A DNA stretch of 64,000 bases from Mogibacterium diversum (GCF_002998925.1 NZ_CP027228.1:1054001-1118000), one strand, 5' to 3'. Counted from the stretch's first letter, positions 9,346 through 18,869 are shown. Notes: generated by a model from the sequence alone, not told the origin. A program made the numbers and translations.

Positions 9346-9960
9346 TTATTCTTTTATAAGTCTCTCTACTACGATATTATACCCATCAACGTCTACAACT
9401 TTAACTTCTGTATCCTTAGGAATAACCTCTCTACCGAGAGCATGTAGTACCTCTACGCCAAAATCTACTTTGCCTTTGAGTTTCAAATCATCTAGCGTTC
9501 GTCCAACGTGACCTACATACCTTTGACTTAATTCTTCTCTATGTCTAGCCGTTATATTGCTTACTATTGTAAATATAATACTGAACAACATTGCAATGAC
9601 TACCGTTACAGCTGGCGAAAGACGTAATAGAGACGTTCCAATTGCTGCTTCAAAAACTGCATTGGCATTAGATCCCGCGCTCTGGCATCTCCCATACCAA
9701 AATGGAAGGTTGTTGCGCCTCTCAACGATATAGACAACTATAGCGTATAAACACATGAATATACCAAATCCCGTGAGAACTATATGTAAGCCAGATACAT
9801 ATGCATTTAGACTCTCATTACCATAAGCACCTATATAAAATTCGATAGAAAATTCATATAGCCTCACTATAGCTAATCGGAACATTATCGTTAGCAGAAT
9901 TAATGGAATAACCTGCCTTAGAGGGATATGATTTTTTATATATGTTGCAATCTTTTTCAT
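9346..9960 (-). CDS. NfeD-like membrane protein
   Basis: 204 residues: hydrophobic segments near 14-30, 55-80 and 115-135, then a soluble C-terminal domain. The C-terminus (GHVGRTLDDLKLKG, then EVIPKDTEVKVVDVDGYNIVVE) has the pattern of the OB-fold NfeD domain: G---T-L-P-GKV, a middle strand, then K-T-V-VV-V-G--L-VE. Such proteins usually work next to SPFH/flotillin proteins in membrane quality control, but no flotillin gene is present here. It starts at 9960 behind GGGAGG and has a good promoter about 150 bases upstream. Confidence 0.6.
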   Translation of the reverse strand: MKKIATYIKNHIPLRQVIPLILLTIMFRLAIVRLYEFSIEFYIGAYGNESLNAYVSGLHIVLTGFGIFMCLYAIVVYIVERRNNLPFWYGRCQSAGSNANAVFEAAIGTSLLRLSPAVTVVIAMLFSIIFTIVSNITARHREELSQRYVGHVGRTLDDLKLKGKVDFGVEVLHALGREVIPKDTEVKVVDVDGYNIVVERLIKE

Positions 9961-10106
9961 TTCATCCTCCCTTCAGGGTTACGGAATCATGCCCTTTTAC
10001 GTAATCATACAATGGACTCTTTTACTGCATTTATCGCTCTTACCATAAAAACGATTGTGGGATGATGTTCTACCCTCGTCGTAATCGCTGTACAATTTAC
10101 ATGATT

Positions 10107-10134
10107 ATGATATCATTTTAATATCATTTGTCAA
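10107..10134 (-). promoter_or_regulatory. Promoter of the NfeD-like gene
   Basis: Perfect TTGACA (minus strand, 10134-10129), 16 bases, TATCAT (10112-10107). The transcript would have a leader of roughly 140 bases. Confidence 0.6.
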
Positions 10135-10214
10135 TAAATTCTCTTGTACAATTAATGTACATTCTTAGCACGTATTCCTACGAACCTTGGATACTAAAAT
10201 CAATAATTACCACT

Positions 10215-10247
10215 AAAAAAGCGAGATGCAGATAGGCTGCATCTCGC
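10215..10247 (-). terminator. Terminator of the V-ATPase operon
   Basis: GCGAGATGCAG, five-base loop, CTGCATCTCGC, followed on the minus strand by TTTTTT. It begins about 30 bases after the ntpD stop. Confidence 0.9.
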
Positions 10248-10279
10248 TCATTTCTTATTAGATTGTTATGCCTAGGCTG

Positions 10280-10969
10280 CTACTCTGCCATCTGGGCGAG
10301 CATCTCAGCATCCTTTTCACGTTGCTGCTCGATATTCTCTTTCAGCATCATGTCCTTTACCTTCATGAGTCTTGTCTGGTTACCTCTCTCGTTCTCATCA
10401 AGCTTCATCTTGATATACTTGATGGTCTCCTTGTAGTTCGGTATCTTGACATACTCAAGAGCATTAACACGTCTTCTGGTCTTCTCGATTTCGTCAGCTA
10501 TGAGCATAGCCTCCTTCTCCATTCCAGCAAGCTGAAGCAGTTTAGGGAAAAGAATGGAGAGCTTCTCAATAGACTTATCGAGTTCACCTGATGTGGTCGC
10601 AAATCCATAAGGGTACACGCTTCCTGTCTGCGTATTCTCCTGCTCAAAATCAAAGGACGGAACATCGATACTCATTACATTTTTCTCTTCTGCAACGAGT
10701 TTTACACTCTGCTTAGGATACATTAGAGCTTCCTCTAGCATCTCTGGTGTCATTACGGCACGCGCTACTGAAAAGCTTCCATATACCTCTTCAAGCATTG
10801 GCTCCACCTCTTCACGAAGTGCTTTAATCTCTCTAGCGAGTTCTAGAAAGATTCGCATAAGTTCGTCTCTCTTATCCTTCATGAGCTTGTGACCCTTGAT
10901 AGCCACCTTGAGTTGCCCTTTAAGCTTAGACATGACCATTCTAGTTGGGTTAACATTTAGTCTTGCCAT
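10280..10969 (-). CDS. ntpD: V-type ATPase subunit D (central stalk)
   Basis: 229 residues, last gene of the operon. It starts MARLNVNPTRMVMSKLKGQL, the usual subunit D opening (a long N-terminal coiled coil), and has a matching C-terminal helix with TRRRVNALEYVKIPNYKETIKYI, the most conserved block of the family. In the complex this coiled coil turns inside the A3B3 head. It follows ntpB by 23 bases. The C-terminal tail (EQQREKDAEMLAQMAE) is charged and disordered-looking. Confidence 0.95.
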   Translation of the reverse strand: MARLNVNPTRMVMSKLKGQLKVAIKGHKLMKDKRDELMRIFLELAREIKALREEVEPMLEEVYGSFSVARAVMTPEMLEEALMYPKQSVKLVAEEKNVMSIDVPSFDFEQENTQTGSVYPYGFATTSGELDKSIEKLSILFPKLLQLAGMEKEAMLIADEIEKTRRRVNALEYVKIPNYKETIKYIKMKLDENERGNQTRLMKVKDMMLKENIEQQREKDAEMLAQMAE

Positions 10970-10992
10970 AAGATCATCCCTTTCTTACTGAG

Positions 10993-12366
10993 CTACTTCT
11001 TGTCATAAAATTCATCGAGGTACTCTTTCTTTACACGCTTGAGCTCTGATCTAGGCATCGTTCTGAGAAGCTCCCAGCCAACATCTAGTGTTTCCTCAAT
11101 GGATCTATCCTTCTCGTATCCCTGGGATACATACTTGTTCTCAAATTCATCAGCAAACTTCGCATATAGCTTGTCAACGTCGCTGAGCGCAGCCTCACCT
11201 AGGATAGCCATTAGCTCTTTACACTCCTTACCTCTTGCGTAGATAGCAAAGAGCTGGTTTAGTACGTCTGCGTGATCCTTACGAGTCTTGCCTTCGCCGA
11301 TACCCTTATCCTTTAGACGTGATAGTGAAGGAAGTACATCGATTGGCGGTGTAACACCCTTTCTATAGAGATCTCTGGATAGGATAATCTGTCCCTCTGT
11401 GATATATCCTGTAAGGTCAGGAATTGGGTGAGTGATATCATCCTCAGGCATCGAAACGATTGGAATCATAGTGATCGAACCGTCGATTCCCTTCTTCTTA
11501 CCAGCTCTCTCGTACATAGTAGCGAGGTCAGTGTATAGATATCCTGGATAACCACGACGTCCTGGAACCTCCTTACGAGCAGCAGAAACCTCACGAAGAG
11601 ATTCAGCGTAGTTCGTAATATCAGTGATGATAACGAGAACGTGCATATTCTGCTCAAACGCCAAGTACTCAGCAGCAGTTAGCGCCATACGAGGTGTCGC
11701 AATACGCTCTACAGCAGGGTCGTTAGCAAGGTTTAGGAACATTACAGAACGGTCGATAGCACCACTCTTACGGAAGTCTGTCATGAAGAACTCAGCTTCT
11801 TCATAAGTGATACCTACAGCTGCGAACACTACAGCGAACTTGCTGTCTGTACCACGAACCTTAGCCTGTCTTGCAATCTGAGCTGCAAGGTTAGCATGTG
11901 GAAGTCCTGATCCAGAGAAGATAGGAAGCTTCTGTCCTCTAACTAGGGTGTTGAGTCCGTCGATTGCGGATACGCCAGTCTGAATGAACTCAGATGGGTA
12001 CTCTCTTGCAGCCGGATTCATGGCTAGTCCGTTAATATCGAGGTATTCATCAGGAATAATTTCAGCACCACCGTCTATAGGTCTGCCCATTCCGTCAAAT
12101 ACTCTTCCGAGCATATCGAGTGATACACCTAGCTGATTTCCGTGCCCAAGAAATCTTACCTTACTCTCTTTGAGGTTCATTCCTGCGGAGTTTTCAAACA
12201 GCTGTACAACAGCGTCAGTGCCGTTAAGCTCGAGAACCTTGCAGTGTCTAAGCTCACCATTTGCAAGCTCAATCTCACCTAGTTCATCGTAGCCTACGTC
12301 TTCTACACCCTTAACAACCATCAAAGGGCCGGCTACTTCAGAAATAGTCTTGTATTCTCTAATCAT
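10993..12366 (-). CDS. ntpB: V-type ATPase subunit B
   Basis: 457 residues, the non-catalytic head subunit. As expected for B subunits it has no Walker A loop: the place is taken by PIFSGSGLPHANLAAQIARQ. Other B landmarks are the IREYKTISEVAGPL start, MFLNLANDPAVERIATPR and the EVPGRRGYPGYLYTDLATMY region. The ATG at 12366 overlaps the end of ntpA and has AGGTGA six bases upstream inside ntpA, a typical translational coupling. Confidence 0.97.
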   Translation of the reverse strand: MIREYKTISEVAGPLMVVKGVEDVGYDELGEIELANGELRHCKVLELNGTDAVVQLFENSAGMNLKESKVRFLGHGNQLGVSLDMLGRVFDGMGRPIDGGAEIIPDEYLDINGLAMNPAAREYPSEFIQTGVSAIDGLNTLVRGQKLPIFSGSGLPHANLAAQIARQAKVRGTDSKFAVVFAAVGITYEEAEFFMTDFRKSGAIDRSVMFLNLANDPAVERIATPRMALTAAEYLAFEQNMHVLVIITDITNYAESLREVSAARKEVPGRRGYPGYLYTDLATMYERAGKKKGIDGSITMIPIVSMPEDDITHPIPDLTGYITEGQIILSRDLYRKGVTPPIDVLPSLSRLKDKGIGEGKTRKDHADVLNQLFAIYARGKECKELMAILGEAALSDVDKLYAKFADEFENKYVSQGYEKDRSIEETLDVGWELLRTMPRSELKRVKKEYLDEFYDKK

Positions 12367-14137
12367 TCAGTTCACCTGCCTTCTTAATAAGCTCTTCTAT
12401 AGAAGCCTCTAGCTTGCCAACAAGTGCAGCATATTCTCCATCTACCACATCCTCTTCAAGGTACTTGAATCTTCCTATGTCCTCTCTTAGAGGCAGTGAA
12501 GTGATTGCCTTAAAGTCAGCATGCTCATGAAGTCCTCTTAGTCCCTCATCATAGTAACGAAGGATTAAATCTAGAAGCTTAAACTGCTTGTTCGTAGATG
12601 TAAATGTATCAACTTCGTGGAACGCATTCTGGTGTAGATAGTCCTCACGAATCATCTTGCAGACCTCAAGCTTGAGCTGGTCTTCTTTAGATAGACCGTC
12701 CACTCCGACTAGCTGTACGATTTCGTTTAGCTCGTCTTCTTCCTGAAGCAGCTTGAGAGCTCTTGCTCTGTGATTTGGGAATTCCTTGTTAACGTTCTCT
12801 GCAAACCATACGTTAAGTCTATCTGCATATAGCGAATAGCTGTTTAACCAGTTAATTGCAGGGAAATGTCTAGCATGTGCTAGATTAGCGTCCAGTCCCC
12901 AGAATACCTTTACTATACGAAGTGTAGCCTGTGATACTGGCTCGGATATATCTCCTCCCGGAGGTGATACAGCTCCGATAGCGGATAGAGCTCCAACTCT
13001 TCCCTCACCACCAAGGCATACAACCTTACCAGCTCTCTCGTAGAACTGTGCAAGTCTGGATGCTAGGTAAGCTGGATAACCTTCTTCACCAGGCATTTCT
13101 TCAAGACGACCAGACATCTCACGAAGAGCCTCAGCCCATCTAGATGTTGAGTCAGCCATGAGAGCTACTGAGTAGCCCATATCTCTAAAGTACTCTGCAA
13201 TTGTGATTCCAGTATATACAGATGCTTCTCTCGCAGCTACCGGCATGTCGGAAGTGTTAGCGATTAGCACAGTTCTTCTCATTAGAGATTCACCTGTCTT
13301 AGGGTCAACGAGCTCAGGGAACTCATTGAGTACGTCTGTCATCTCGTTTCCACGCTCTCCGCATCCGATATAAACCACGATATCAGCATCTGCCCACTTA
13401 GCTAGCTGGTGCTGTACTACAGTCTTTCCTGAACCGAAAGGTCCCGGAACAGCAGCTACACCACCCTTAGCGATTGGGAACATTGTATCGATTACTCTCT
13501 GTCCTGTGATCAGTGGCTCTTCAGGTGAAAGCTTTTCCTTGTAAGGACGCTCAACTCTTACTGGCCATCTCTGCATCATCTTAACTTCGATATCTTTTCC
13601 AGAAGCATCCTCGATAACTGCTACAGTCTCATCAACTGTAAAGCTACCGCTTTCGATGCTCTTAACCTTACCGCTAACCTTGTAAGGAACCATAATCCTC
13701 TGTGTTACGGCGATTGTCTCCTCAACCGTACCCAGAACTTCTCCTGCCGAAACTTCGTCTCCAACCTTTGTAGCTGCAACGAAATCCCATTTCTTGTCGC
13801 GGTCAAGCGCTGGCTCCGATACACCTCTAGCGATATTGGTGCCTGTCTTCTTGAGAAGCACAGACAGCGGTCTCTGAATTCCATCGTAAATGGTCTCAAT
13901 AAGCCCCGGTCCGAGCTCTACAGATAGCGGTGCTCCAGTAGAGTAAACTGGCTCACCTGGCTGTAGACCAGCGGTTTCCTCGTATACCTGAATCGAGGCA
14001 TTTCCATCGCGCATCTCGATGATTTCTCCAGTAAGGCCTTGATTTCCGACCTTAACTACGTCATACATATCTGCGTCGCTCATGCCCGAAGCAACTACTA
14101 GAGGTCCGGATATCTTAACGATTTTACCTTGTTCCAT
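12359..14137 (-). CDS. ntpA: V-type ATPase catalytic subunit A
   Basis: 592 residues. I start at ATG 14137 (MEQGKIVKISGP), because GGAGG lies five bases before it; the ATG at 14149 is inside the end of the F-subunit gene and would place that GGAGG within the coding sequence. The Walker A loop GPFGSGKT is at about 232-239, and the roughly 80-residue non-homologous insertion specific for A subunits lies before it (about 110-190). DSTSRWAEALREMSGRLEEM and the PPGGDISEPVSQATLR blocks complete the catalytic site. It hydrolyses or makes ATP in coupling with ion flow through I and K. Confidence 0.97.
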   Translation of the reverse strand: MEQGKIVKISGPLVVASGMSDADMYDVVKVGNQGLTGEIIEMRDGNASIQVYEETAGLQPGEPVYSTGAPLSVELGPGLIETIYDGIQRPLSVLLKKTGTNIARGVSEPALDRDKKWDFVAATKVGDEVSAGEVLGTVEETIAVTQRIMVPYKVSGKVKSIESGSFTVDETVAVIEDASGKDIEVKMMQRWPVRVERPYKEKLSPEEPLITGQRVIDTMFPIAKGGVAAVPGPFGSGKTVVQHQLAKWADADIVVYIGCGERGNEMTDVLNEFPELVDPKTGESLMRRTVLIANTSDMPVAAREASVYTGITIAEYFRDMGYSVALMADSTSRWAEALREMSGRLEEMPGEEGYPAYLASRLAQFYERAGKVVCLGGEGRVGALSAIGAVSPPGGDISEPVSQATLRIVKVFWGLDANLAHARHFPAINWLNSYSLYADRLNVWFAENVNKEFPNHRARALKLLQEEDELNEIVQLVGVDGLSKEDQLKLEVCKMIREDYLHQNAFHEVDTFTSTNKQFKLLDLILRYYDEGLRGLHEHADFKAITSLPLREDIGRFKYLEEDVVDGEYAALVGKLEASIEELIKKAGELND

Positions 14138-14148
14138 GATTACCTCCA

Positions 14149-14469
14149 TTATTTATCGCCAAATAGTATGTCAGCACCAACAGCCTTCTCAACAGCCCTC
14201 TTGACGTTGTTAAGGCCTGCGCCATAGCCCCCATCGCTTCCAGGAATTGGAACTATTGCTGGAATACGAAGGGTTTCATATTTTGCGATTTCATTACCTA
14301 TTTCTTTGTAATACTTTTCAGTGATATAGATGATTCCATAATCATCCTTTACGATACTATGCAATTTATCTGCGGCTTCTTCCTTGTTTCTGCACGCGAA
14401 TGCATCTAGCCCAAAGACCTTGAAGCCTAGCACACTATCGGCATCACCAATAATACCAATCTTACTCAT
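14149..14469 (-). CDS. ntpG: V-type ATPase subunit F (central stalk)
   Basis: 106-residue Rossmann-like small subunit: starts MSKIGIIGDADSVLGFKVFG, the standard opening of the F subunit, and has a GIIYITEKYYKEI strand-helix in the middle and an IPAIVPIPGSDG loop. It overlaps the C-subunit gene by eight bases and is followed 11 bases later by the ntpA start. The symbol follows the Enterococcus hirae ntp scheme, where the F subunit is NtpG. Confidence 0.88.
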   Translation of the reverse strand: MSKIGIIGDADSVLGFKVFGLDAFACRNKEEAADKLHSIVKDDYGIIYITEKYYKEIGNEIAKYETLRIPAIVPIPGSDGGYGAGLNNVKRAVEKAVGADILFGDK

Positions 14470-15457
14470 AAGTCTCCCTCAGTCTTTCTCTAATTAATTC
14501 TGGGCTCATCTTAGCAAGCTTACCAGCAAGCACGATGCGGATAGCCTTCACCTCATTCTGCCTAGCCACTAGATATGAAACCAATGGTTCAAGACCAAAT
14601 GTCACGGTTTTAGCTTCTCTGCTGTATTCCACGAGAAGGTTATCGCAAATCTTCTCAAGCAGTGTAAAATCACCGCTATTGTCAATCTGTTCTCCTCCTT
14701 CGCTCACTGCTTTTGCGATGTTGTAAGCCTGGAATTTTTCTGTGGCCTGCTTGAAGTCATCCTCATAACTACCTAGGAACACCTGTAAATCTACAGTTCC
14801 GCCCGGAATAAATACATTTTCAAAGTAATTCCATGGCTGTCCCATCTTTTTAACTCTCGCAAATGTTTTGAGGTTAACAGTGTCAATCCAAAGCGATACA
14901 TAGCCTTTAACAAAGCTGTTCTTTGATGCTTCTGCTGCTTCGATAATATCTGCAAAGCAGTACTTGTCACAGACAAAATCAATCATCTGCGGATCATTAG
15001 TACGAGCATGAACATCCACCGCTTCAGCGAGTGCACTTGCCATATTCTCTGTGAGGTTCATAGTAGAACGCTCCTTGACGCTCTTAGCCATCTCGCTTGC
15101 ACTGATAGTTCCACTTTCCATAAGCAGCTCGTCTCTATCAACACCTAGTGACTCTGCTTTAAGTAGTACCTTTAAATTATGGTAGTCAGCAGGATAGCAG
15201 AATATATTGAGTGCCTTACTGTCCTTGCTAAGTTCTTTCACCTCAGCGAAGAACGAAGCTTCGGCTTCCTTAAGCACTTCTTGATAATTTGCCGCAGTTA
15301 AAGCGTTGCCTTCAGAACCATAACCAGCATCTTGCAGAACTTTGCATATATCGTCGATATTTTTAGACTCTGTCATACTGCGTAACTGCTCACTTGAGAG
15401 CAACTTGCCTTCTTGGCTTCTCACATATGAGCTCGCATATACGAAATCAGTTCCCAA
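14462..15457 (-). CDS. ntpC: V-type ATPase subunit C/d (rotor-stalk linker)
   Basis: 331 residues, all-helical vacuolar ATP synthase subunit C family (subunit d equivalent). Typical segments are DFVYASSYVRSQEGKLLS at the start, ADYHNLKVLLKAE in the first third, and LVARQNEVKAIRIVLAGKL near the end. It sits on the K ring and connects it with D and F. The position between E and F genes is the usual one. Confidence 0.92.
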   Translation of the reverse strand: MGTDFVYASSYVRSQEGKLLSSEQLRSMTESKNIDDICKVLQDAGYGSEGNALTAANYQEVLKEAEASFFAEVKELSKDSKALNIFCYPADYHNLKVLLKAESLGVDRDELLMESGTISASEMAKSVKERSTMNLTENMASALAEAVDVHARTNDPQMIDFVCDKYCFADIIEAAEASKNSFVKGYVSLWIDTVNLKTFARVKKMGQPWNYFENVFIPGGTVDLQVFLGSYEDDFKQATEKFQAYNIAKAVSEGGEQIDNSGDFTLLEKICDNLLVEYSREAKTVTFGLEPLVSYLVARQNEVKAIRIVLAGKLAKMSPELIRERLRETYE

Positions 15458-15484
15458 AATATGCCTCCTTTCTGGTTAAAGCGG

Positions 15485-16054
15485 TTACTTGAACAGAATT
15501 CCAGCAACCTCTGCGGTCAACTCTTCTCTTGCATTTGATAATAGCTTCTCTAACGAAGCATTGTATGAGATATTACCTCTTCTAAGTATACATCCACCTT
15601 CAATATCAACGGTTTCATCACTTAGTGTAAGCGCTGTACCTTTGAATAGATTTACAAGATCAGCACCTATTCTGTCTCTATCTGTTTTATTAAGCAGAAC
15701 CTCTCCACCTTCTTGCTGATATGCACCGAGCTGTCTACAGATAAACTTAACATACTCTCCGGTTTCTAGGTTAAGAATCATATCAACTGCTTCTTTGTAG
15801 CACTCATCAATAACAGCCTGCTTAGCAGCGAGTTTCATCTTGCGCGCATCGAGGTCCGCAACCGACTGTCTTCTGCTAACTAGGACTTCGGCATCATTCT
15901 TAGCCTTTTCCTCGTAGCCTCGTAGGAGCTCATCTGCCTCTACCTGTGCCTCTTTGAGTATTTCGGCTTTGACTGCTTCTGCCTCGCTTCTCTGACTGTC
16001 GGAATAAGCCTGAGCCTCCCTTAGGATTCGCTCAGTTATAGACTCTATACTCAT
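15485..16054 (-). CDS. ntpE: V-type ATPase subunit E (peripheral stalk)
   Basis: 189 residues. The first 110 are a charged, Ala/Glu/Lys-rich coiled coil (ITERILREAQAYSDSQRSEA and so on), followed by a small globular C-terminal domain ending ELTAEVAGILF. This is the E subunit, which pairs with the G/H-type coiled coil encoded first in the operon to form the outer stalks. It is separated from ntpK by 46 bases. Confidence 0.9.
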   Translation of the reverse strand: MSIESITERILREAQAYSDSQRSEAEAVKAEILKEAQVEADELLRGYEEKAKNDAEVLVSRRQSVADLDARKMKLAAKQAVIDECYKEAVDMILNLETGEYVKFICRQLGAYQQEGGEVLLNKTDRDRIGADLVNLFKGTALTLSDETVDIEGGCILRRGNISYNASLEKLLSNAREELTAEVAGILFK

Positions 16055-16100
16055 TCTTACCGTCCCTTTCTATAAATTAGTTACAACGATTTGTGTGCGA

Positions 16101-16574
16101 TTAACCAATCTGAACGCCGTTGTACATAAGGAACGAGATGATGAATGCTAGGATAGCGTATGTTTCTACCATTACAGCATAGATGATAGCGTTACCTAGA
16201 GCTCCGTCCTTCTTGGAGATGAGCTGCATACCAGCAGCTGCTGCTCTACCCTGTGTATATCCAGAAACGATACCTACAACTCCGATTGGAACTCCAGCAA
16301 ACAGGAATGCAAGTCCCTGTGTTGTAGAAACATTTACAAGGTTGCCACCTAGAATTCCAATCTTAGTAAGAATCAGGATAGCGATAACCATTCCGTAAAT
16401 ACCCTGTGTTCCAGGAAGAGCCTGAAGTACAAGAGTTGAACCGAAGCTCACCTTGTCACCAGACATTACACCGTCAGCTGCCTCACCGGCAATACCAACA
16501 CCAATAGCACTACCTACGCCTGCGATTGTCGCAATTGCTGCACCTAGTACAGCTAATGTTAGACCTAAACTCAT
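16101..16574 (-). CDS. ntpK: V-type ATPase subunit K (ion-carrying ring, Na+-type)
   Basis: 157-residue proteolipid with four membrane helices, a duplicated hairpin. The ion site reads LPGTQGIYG in helix 2 (Leu53, Thr56, Gln57, Tyr60), YTQGR in helix 3 (Gln108) and MVETYAIL in helix 4 (Glu137). In the Enterococcus hirae Na+-ATPase the matching Leu, Thr, two Gln, Tyr and Glu hold the sodium ion, so the pattern seen here predicts Na+ rather than H+ as coupling ion. As in other 16-kDa K subunits only the second hairpin has the acidic residue. Its start touches the end of ntpI (shared base at 16574). Confidence 0.95.
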   Translation of the reverse strand: MSLGLTLAVLGAAIATIAGVGSAIGVGIAGEAADGVMSGDKVSFGSTLVLQALPGTQGIYGMVIAILILTKIGILGGNLVNVSTTQGLAFLFAGVPIGVVGIVSGYTQGRAAAAGMQLISKKDGALGNAIIYAVMVETYAILAFIISFLMYNGVQIG

Positions 16575-18556
16575 TATTTTGCCTCCTTAATTACATTAAT
16601 ATACTTCGTATCTCTGCTTAACGGTTCAAATGCTTTACCTTCACCTTCATAGAATCTACCGAAGAACTCTACGTACTGAAGTCTGCAGGAGTGAACAAAT
16701 GCTCCCAGGGCATTGATTCCGAAGTTTAGTGTGTGTCCTAGAATTCCTATTACCAGGAACATAACCACTCCGACTACACTTTTGCCTCCCATCGAAGCCA
16801 GGAAGTTAAATACCTGAGCTATTGATGTAGAAGCTAGACCAAGTCCGAGAAGTCTCGAATACGAGAGTATATCGGACAGATTTCCTGTCAATCCACTATA
16901 GATGTCCCAGATGCCGAGTCCCTTCGTAATTCCTTTATTGGTTATGAACGGAAGGACTATAGCTGCAACCAGACCTACTATTGCCATAATCTTACCAATG
17001 CCAGGAGCTCCAGAAGAAACTCTAGCTCCAAACAACATCAGTATGATTCCTGCAACGATTAGATACCATGCAAATACATCCTTACATGCATCGAGGAACT
17101 TTCCATCCCTTATCTCTCCGTACGCTTTGATCCCCATTCCGACGAACAGGTGTATAACGCCGAGACCGCATGAGAACACGAGGAATATCATCGGTGATTT
17201 AGCTGGATCCAGCCATAACGGATTGATGACAATTGTCTTACCGAAGAACGTCTTTGCAACTACAGGGATGAGGTCTCCGAAGAAACTTCCAAACATAACG
17301 CCCCAGAATATACTGGAGATTCCGCTGTAGAATAATACTTTCAGGAGCTTATATGGTCCTCCCTCATACAGTTTGTTCTTCTTAAGTGCATATACCGACA
17401 TTACGCATAATATGATTCCATATCCCACATCTCCGAACATAATTCCGAAGAATATGATATAGAAAATCGCGAAAATCGATGTCGGATCAATCTCTTTCCA
17501 ATTAGGTAACGAATACATCTCCGTGATAAATTCGATTGGTGCAAAGAACTTTTTGTTCTGTAGACGCACCGGTACATCGTCATCTTCATCGGGTTCTGTC
17601 AGTTCGTACCAACATGTGTATTTTTCTAGCAGTTTCTCAACCTTGCTAGAAGCGAATTTTGGTGTCCATCCATCAAAGGTGAACGTCTCCTCAGTTGTGA
17701 GAAGTCTACTACGAACGAATGCTTTATCGCGACCAATTACCATGATGTCGTGGTAACACTCAACATCAGCTCTGGATTTCTCCATCTCTTTGACCTTGAG
17801 TTCGAGACTCTCTCTCTCACTATTAGCATCGGCGATCGCCTGCTCAGCTCTAGAGATATTCTCCTCTGCCGTTCCTTCAAGCTCTGCAATTGGAGCAAGG
17901 GTAAAGCCATAGCGTTTGATTATTTCGAGTGCAGCATCTTCGTCATCCCTAAAATACCACACGCTGACATACATCTGTTCCTTGTCCTTGTTTACACACT
18001 GTACTACTGAAGGTAGACCTGCAGCTTCCAGTTCGTTCTCGACTTCCTGAACATCCGTACTTAGTGGCATCAGTCCAATGCGAATACTTAAACACTCTGT
18101 CTCTGTGAGCTCAATAGGAAGTTTATATGCTCTCCAAGGTTCAAGCGACAGCTTGAGTACCTCTGCCGAGTTTGCTTTACTGTAAGCATCGGCAATAGCA
18201 CTGCCGTACTCATTTAAGCGATGTACTTCCTCCTCAAACTCCTTCTCTTTTCCTAAAATCTCACAATACTCAGCTTCCGTAACAACCCTGCGGGCTGGAA
18301 ACATCGGCTTCTTGCTGCCGTCATATCTATCTAATAAAGATAGTGCTGAGTCAGCATATGAGATCTTCTTGTCGAATTCAGCCAAAGTAGCTTCATCGCC
18401 ATCCTTCACAACAAGGTTCGTCCACTCTTCACTTTGAAGCTTGCCTTCAGGATTTGCGACTTCGACTATCCCGAGATCCATGAGCTCTTTAATCAGCGCT
18501 TGCTTCTCATCGTTCATACCTATGACGGACAACTTTTTCATTTTAATCGTTGCCAT
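16574..18556 (-). CDS. ntpI: V-type ATPase subunit I/a (stator, ion half-channels)
   Basis: 660 residues: about 350 soluble, partly coiled-coil residues, then seven or eight membrane helices. Conserved blocks are IFAIFYIIFFGIMFGDVGYG at the first membrane region and LSYSRLLGLGLA, whose arginine is the one that releases the ion from the ring glutamate. The C-terminal HTLNFGINALGAFVHSCRLQ and EFFGRFYEGEGKAFEP are also family signatures. It overlaps the upstream coiled-coil subunit gene by 14 bases. Confidence 0.95.
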   Translation of the reverse strand: MATIKMKKLSVIGMNDEKQALIKELMDLGIVEVANPEGKLQSEEWTNLVVKDGDEATLAEFDKKISYADSALSLLDRYDGSKKPMFPARRVVTEAEYCEILGKEKEFEEEVHRLNEYGSAIADAYSKANSAEVLKLSLEPWRAYKLPIELTETECLSIRIGLMPLSTDVQEVENELEAAGLPSVVQCVNKDKEQMYVSVWYFRDDEDAALEIIKRYGFTLAPIAELEGTAEENISRAEQAIADANSERESLELKVKEMEKSRADVECYHDIMVIGRDKAFVRSRLLTTEETFTFDGWTPKFASSKVEKLLEKYTCWYELTEPDEDDDVPVRLQNKKFFAPIEFITEMYSLPNWKEIDPTSIFAIFYIIFFGIMFGDVGYGIILCVMSVYALKKNKLYEGGPYKLLKVLFYSGISSIFWGVMFGSFFGDLIPVVAKTFFGKTIVINPLWLDPAKSPMIFLVFSCGLGVIHLFVGMGIKAYGEIRDGKFLDACKDVFAWYLIVAGIILMLFGARVSSGAPGIGKIMAIVGLVAAIVLPFITNKGITKGLGIWDIYSGLTGNLSDILSYSRLLGLGLASTSIAQVFNFLASMGGKSVVGVVMFLVIGILGHTLNFGINALGAFVHSCRLQYVEFFGRFYEGEGKAFEPLSRDTKYINVIKEAK

Positions 18557-18869
18557 AAGTACCCACTACCTTTCCGACGATTGCTGAAGCTGCTTGCATG
18601 AGATTCTCTCTAGCTGAGGCTTTAAGTTGCTCGCATAAAACGGCTTCTGAATCTATCTTCTTTTGATATGACTCCTCTGCCTTAGCTTCGGCGAATGCAA
18701 TTGCAGCCTTGTAAGTTTCGGTGCCTTTTTTTTCAGCATCTTCTAGTAGAACCTTAGATTCCTTCTTACCGTCAGCTATAATCTGAGCTGCAGCTTCTTC
18801 AGATGTTTTTTTGATCTGTGCTGCTTTCGTCTCAGCTTCTCTGACTTTTTCAATACCTGCTATCGACAT
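18543..18869 (-). CDS. V-type ATPase subunit H/G-type coiled coil (peripheral stalk)
   Basis: 108 residues, first gene of the operon. It is almost entirely a charged helix (EKVREAETKAAQIKKTSEEA and so on) with an alanine-rich end, the look of the NtpF/AhaH peripheral-stalk partner of subunit E. Sequence identity in such coiled coils says little, so the call rests on position, length and composition. The start ATG is at 18869. Confidence 0.82.
   Translation of the reverse strand: MSIAGIEKVREAETKAAQIKKTSEEAAAQIIADGKKESKVLLEDAEKKGTETYKAAIAFAEAKAEESYQKKIDSEAVLCEQLKASARENLMQAASAIVGKVVGTYGND

Larger units (their letters stand above)
9961..10279. other. Non-coding stretch between the NfeD-like gene and ntpD
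   Basis: No gene seen. It holds the V-ATPase terminator (10215-10247), the promoter of the NfeD-like gene (10107-10134), an mRNA leader of about 140 bases, and three copies of TGTACA (about 10090, 10144 and 10155), the last two spaced by five bases. Confidence 0.6.
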
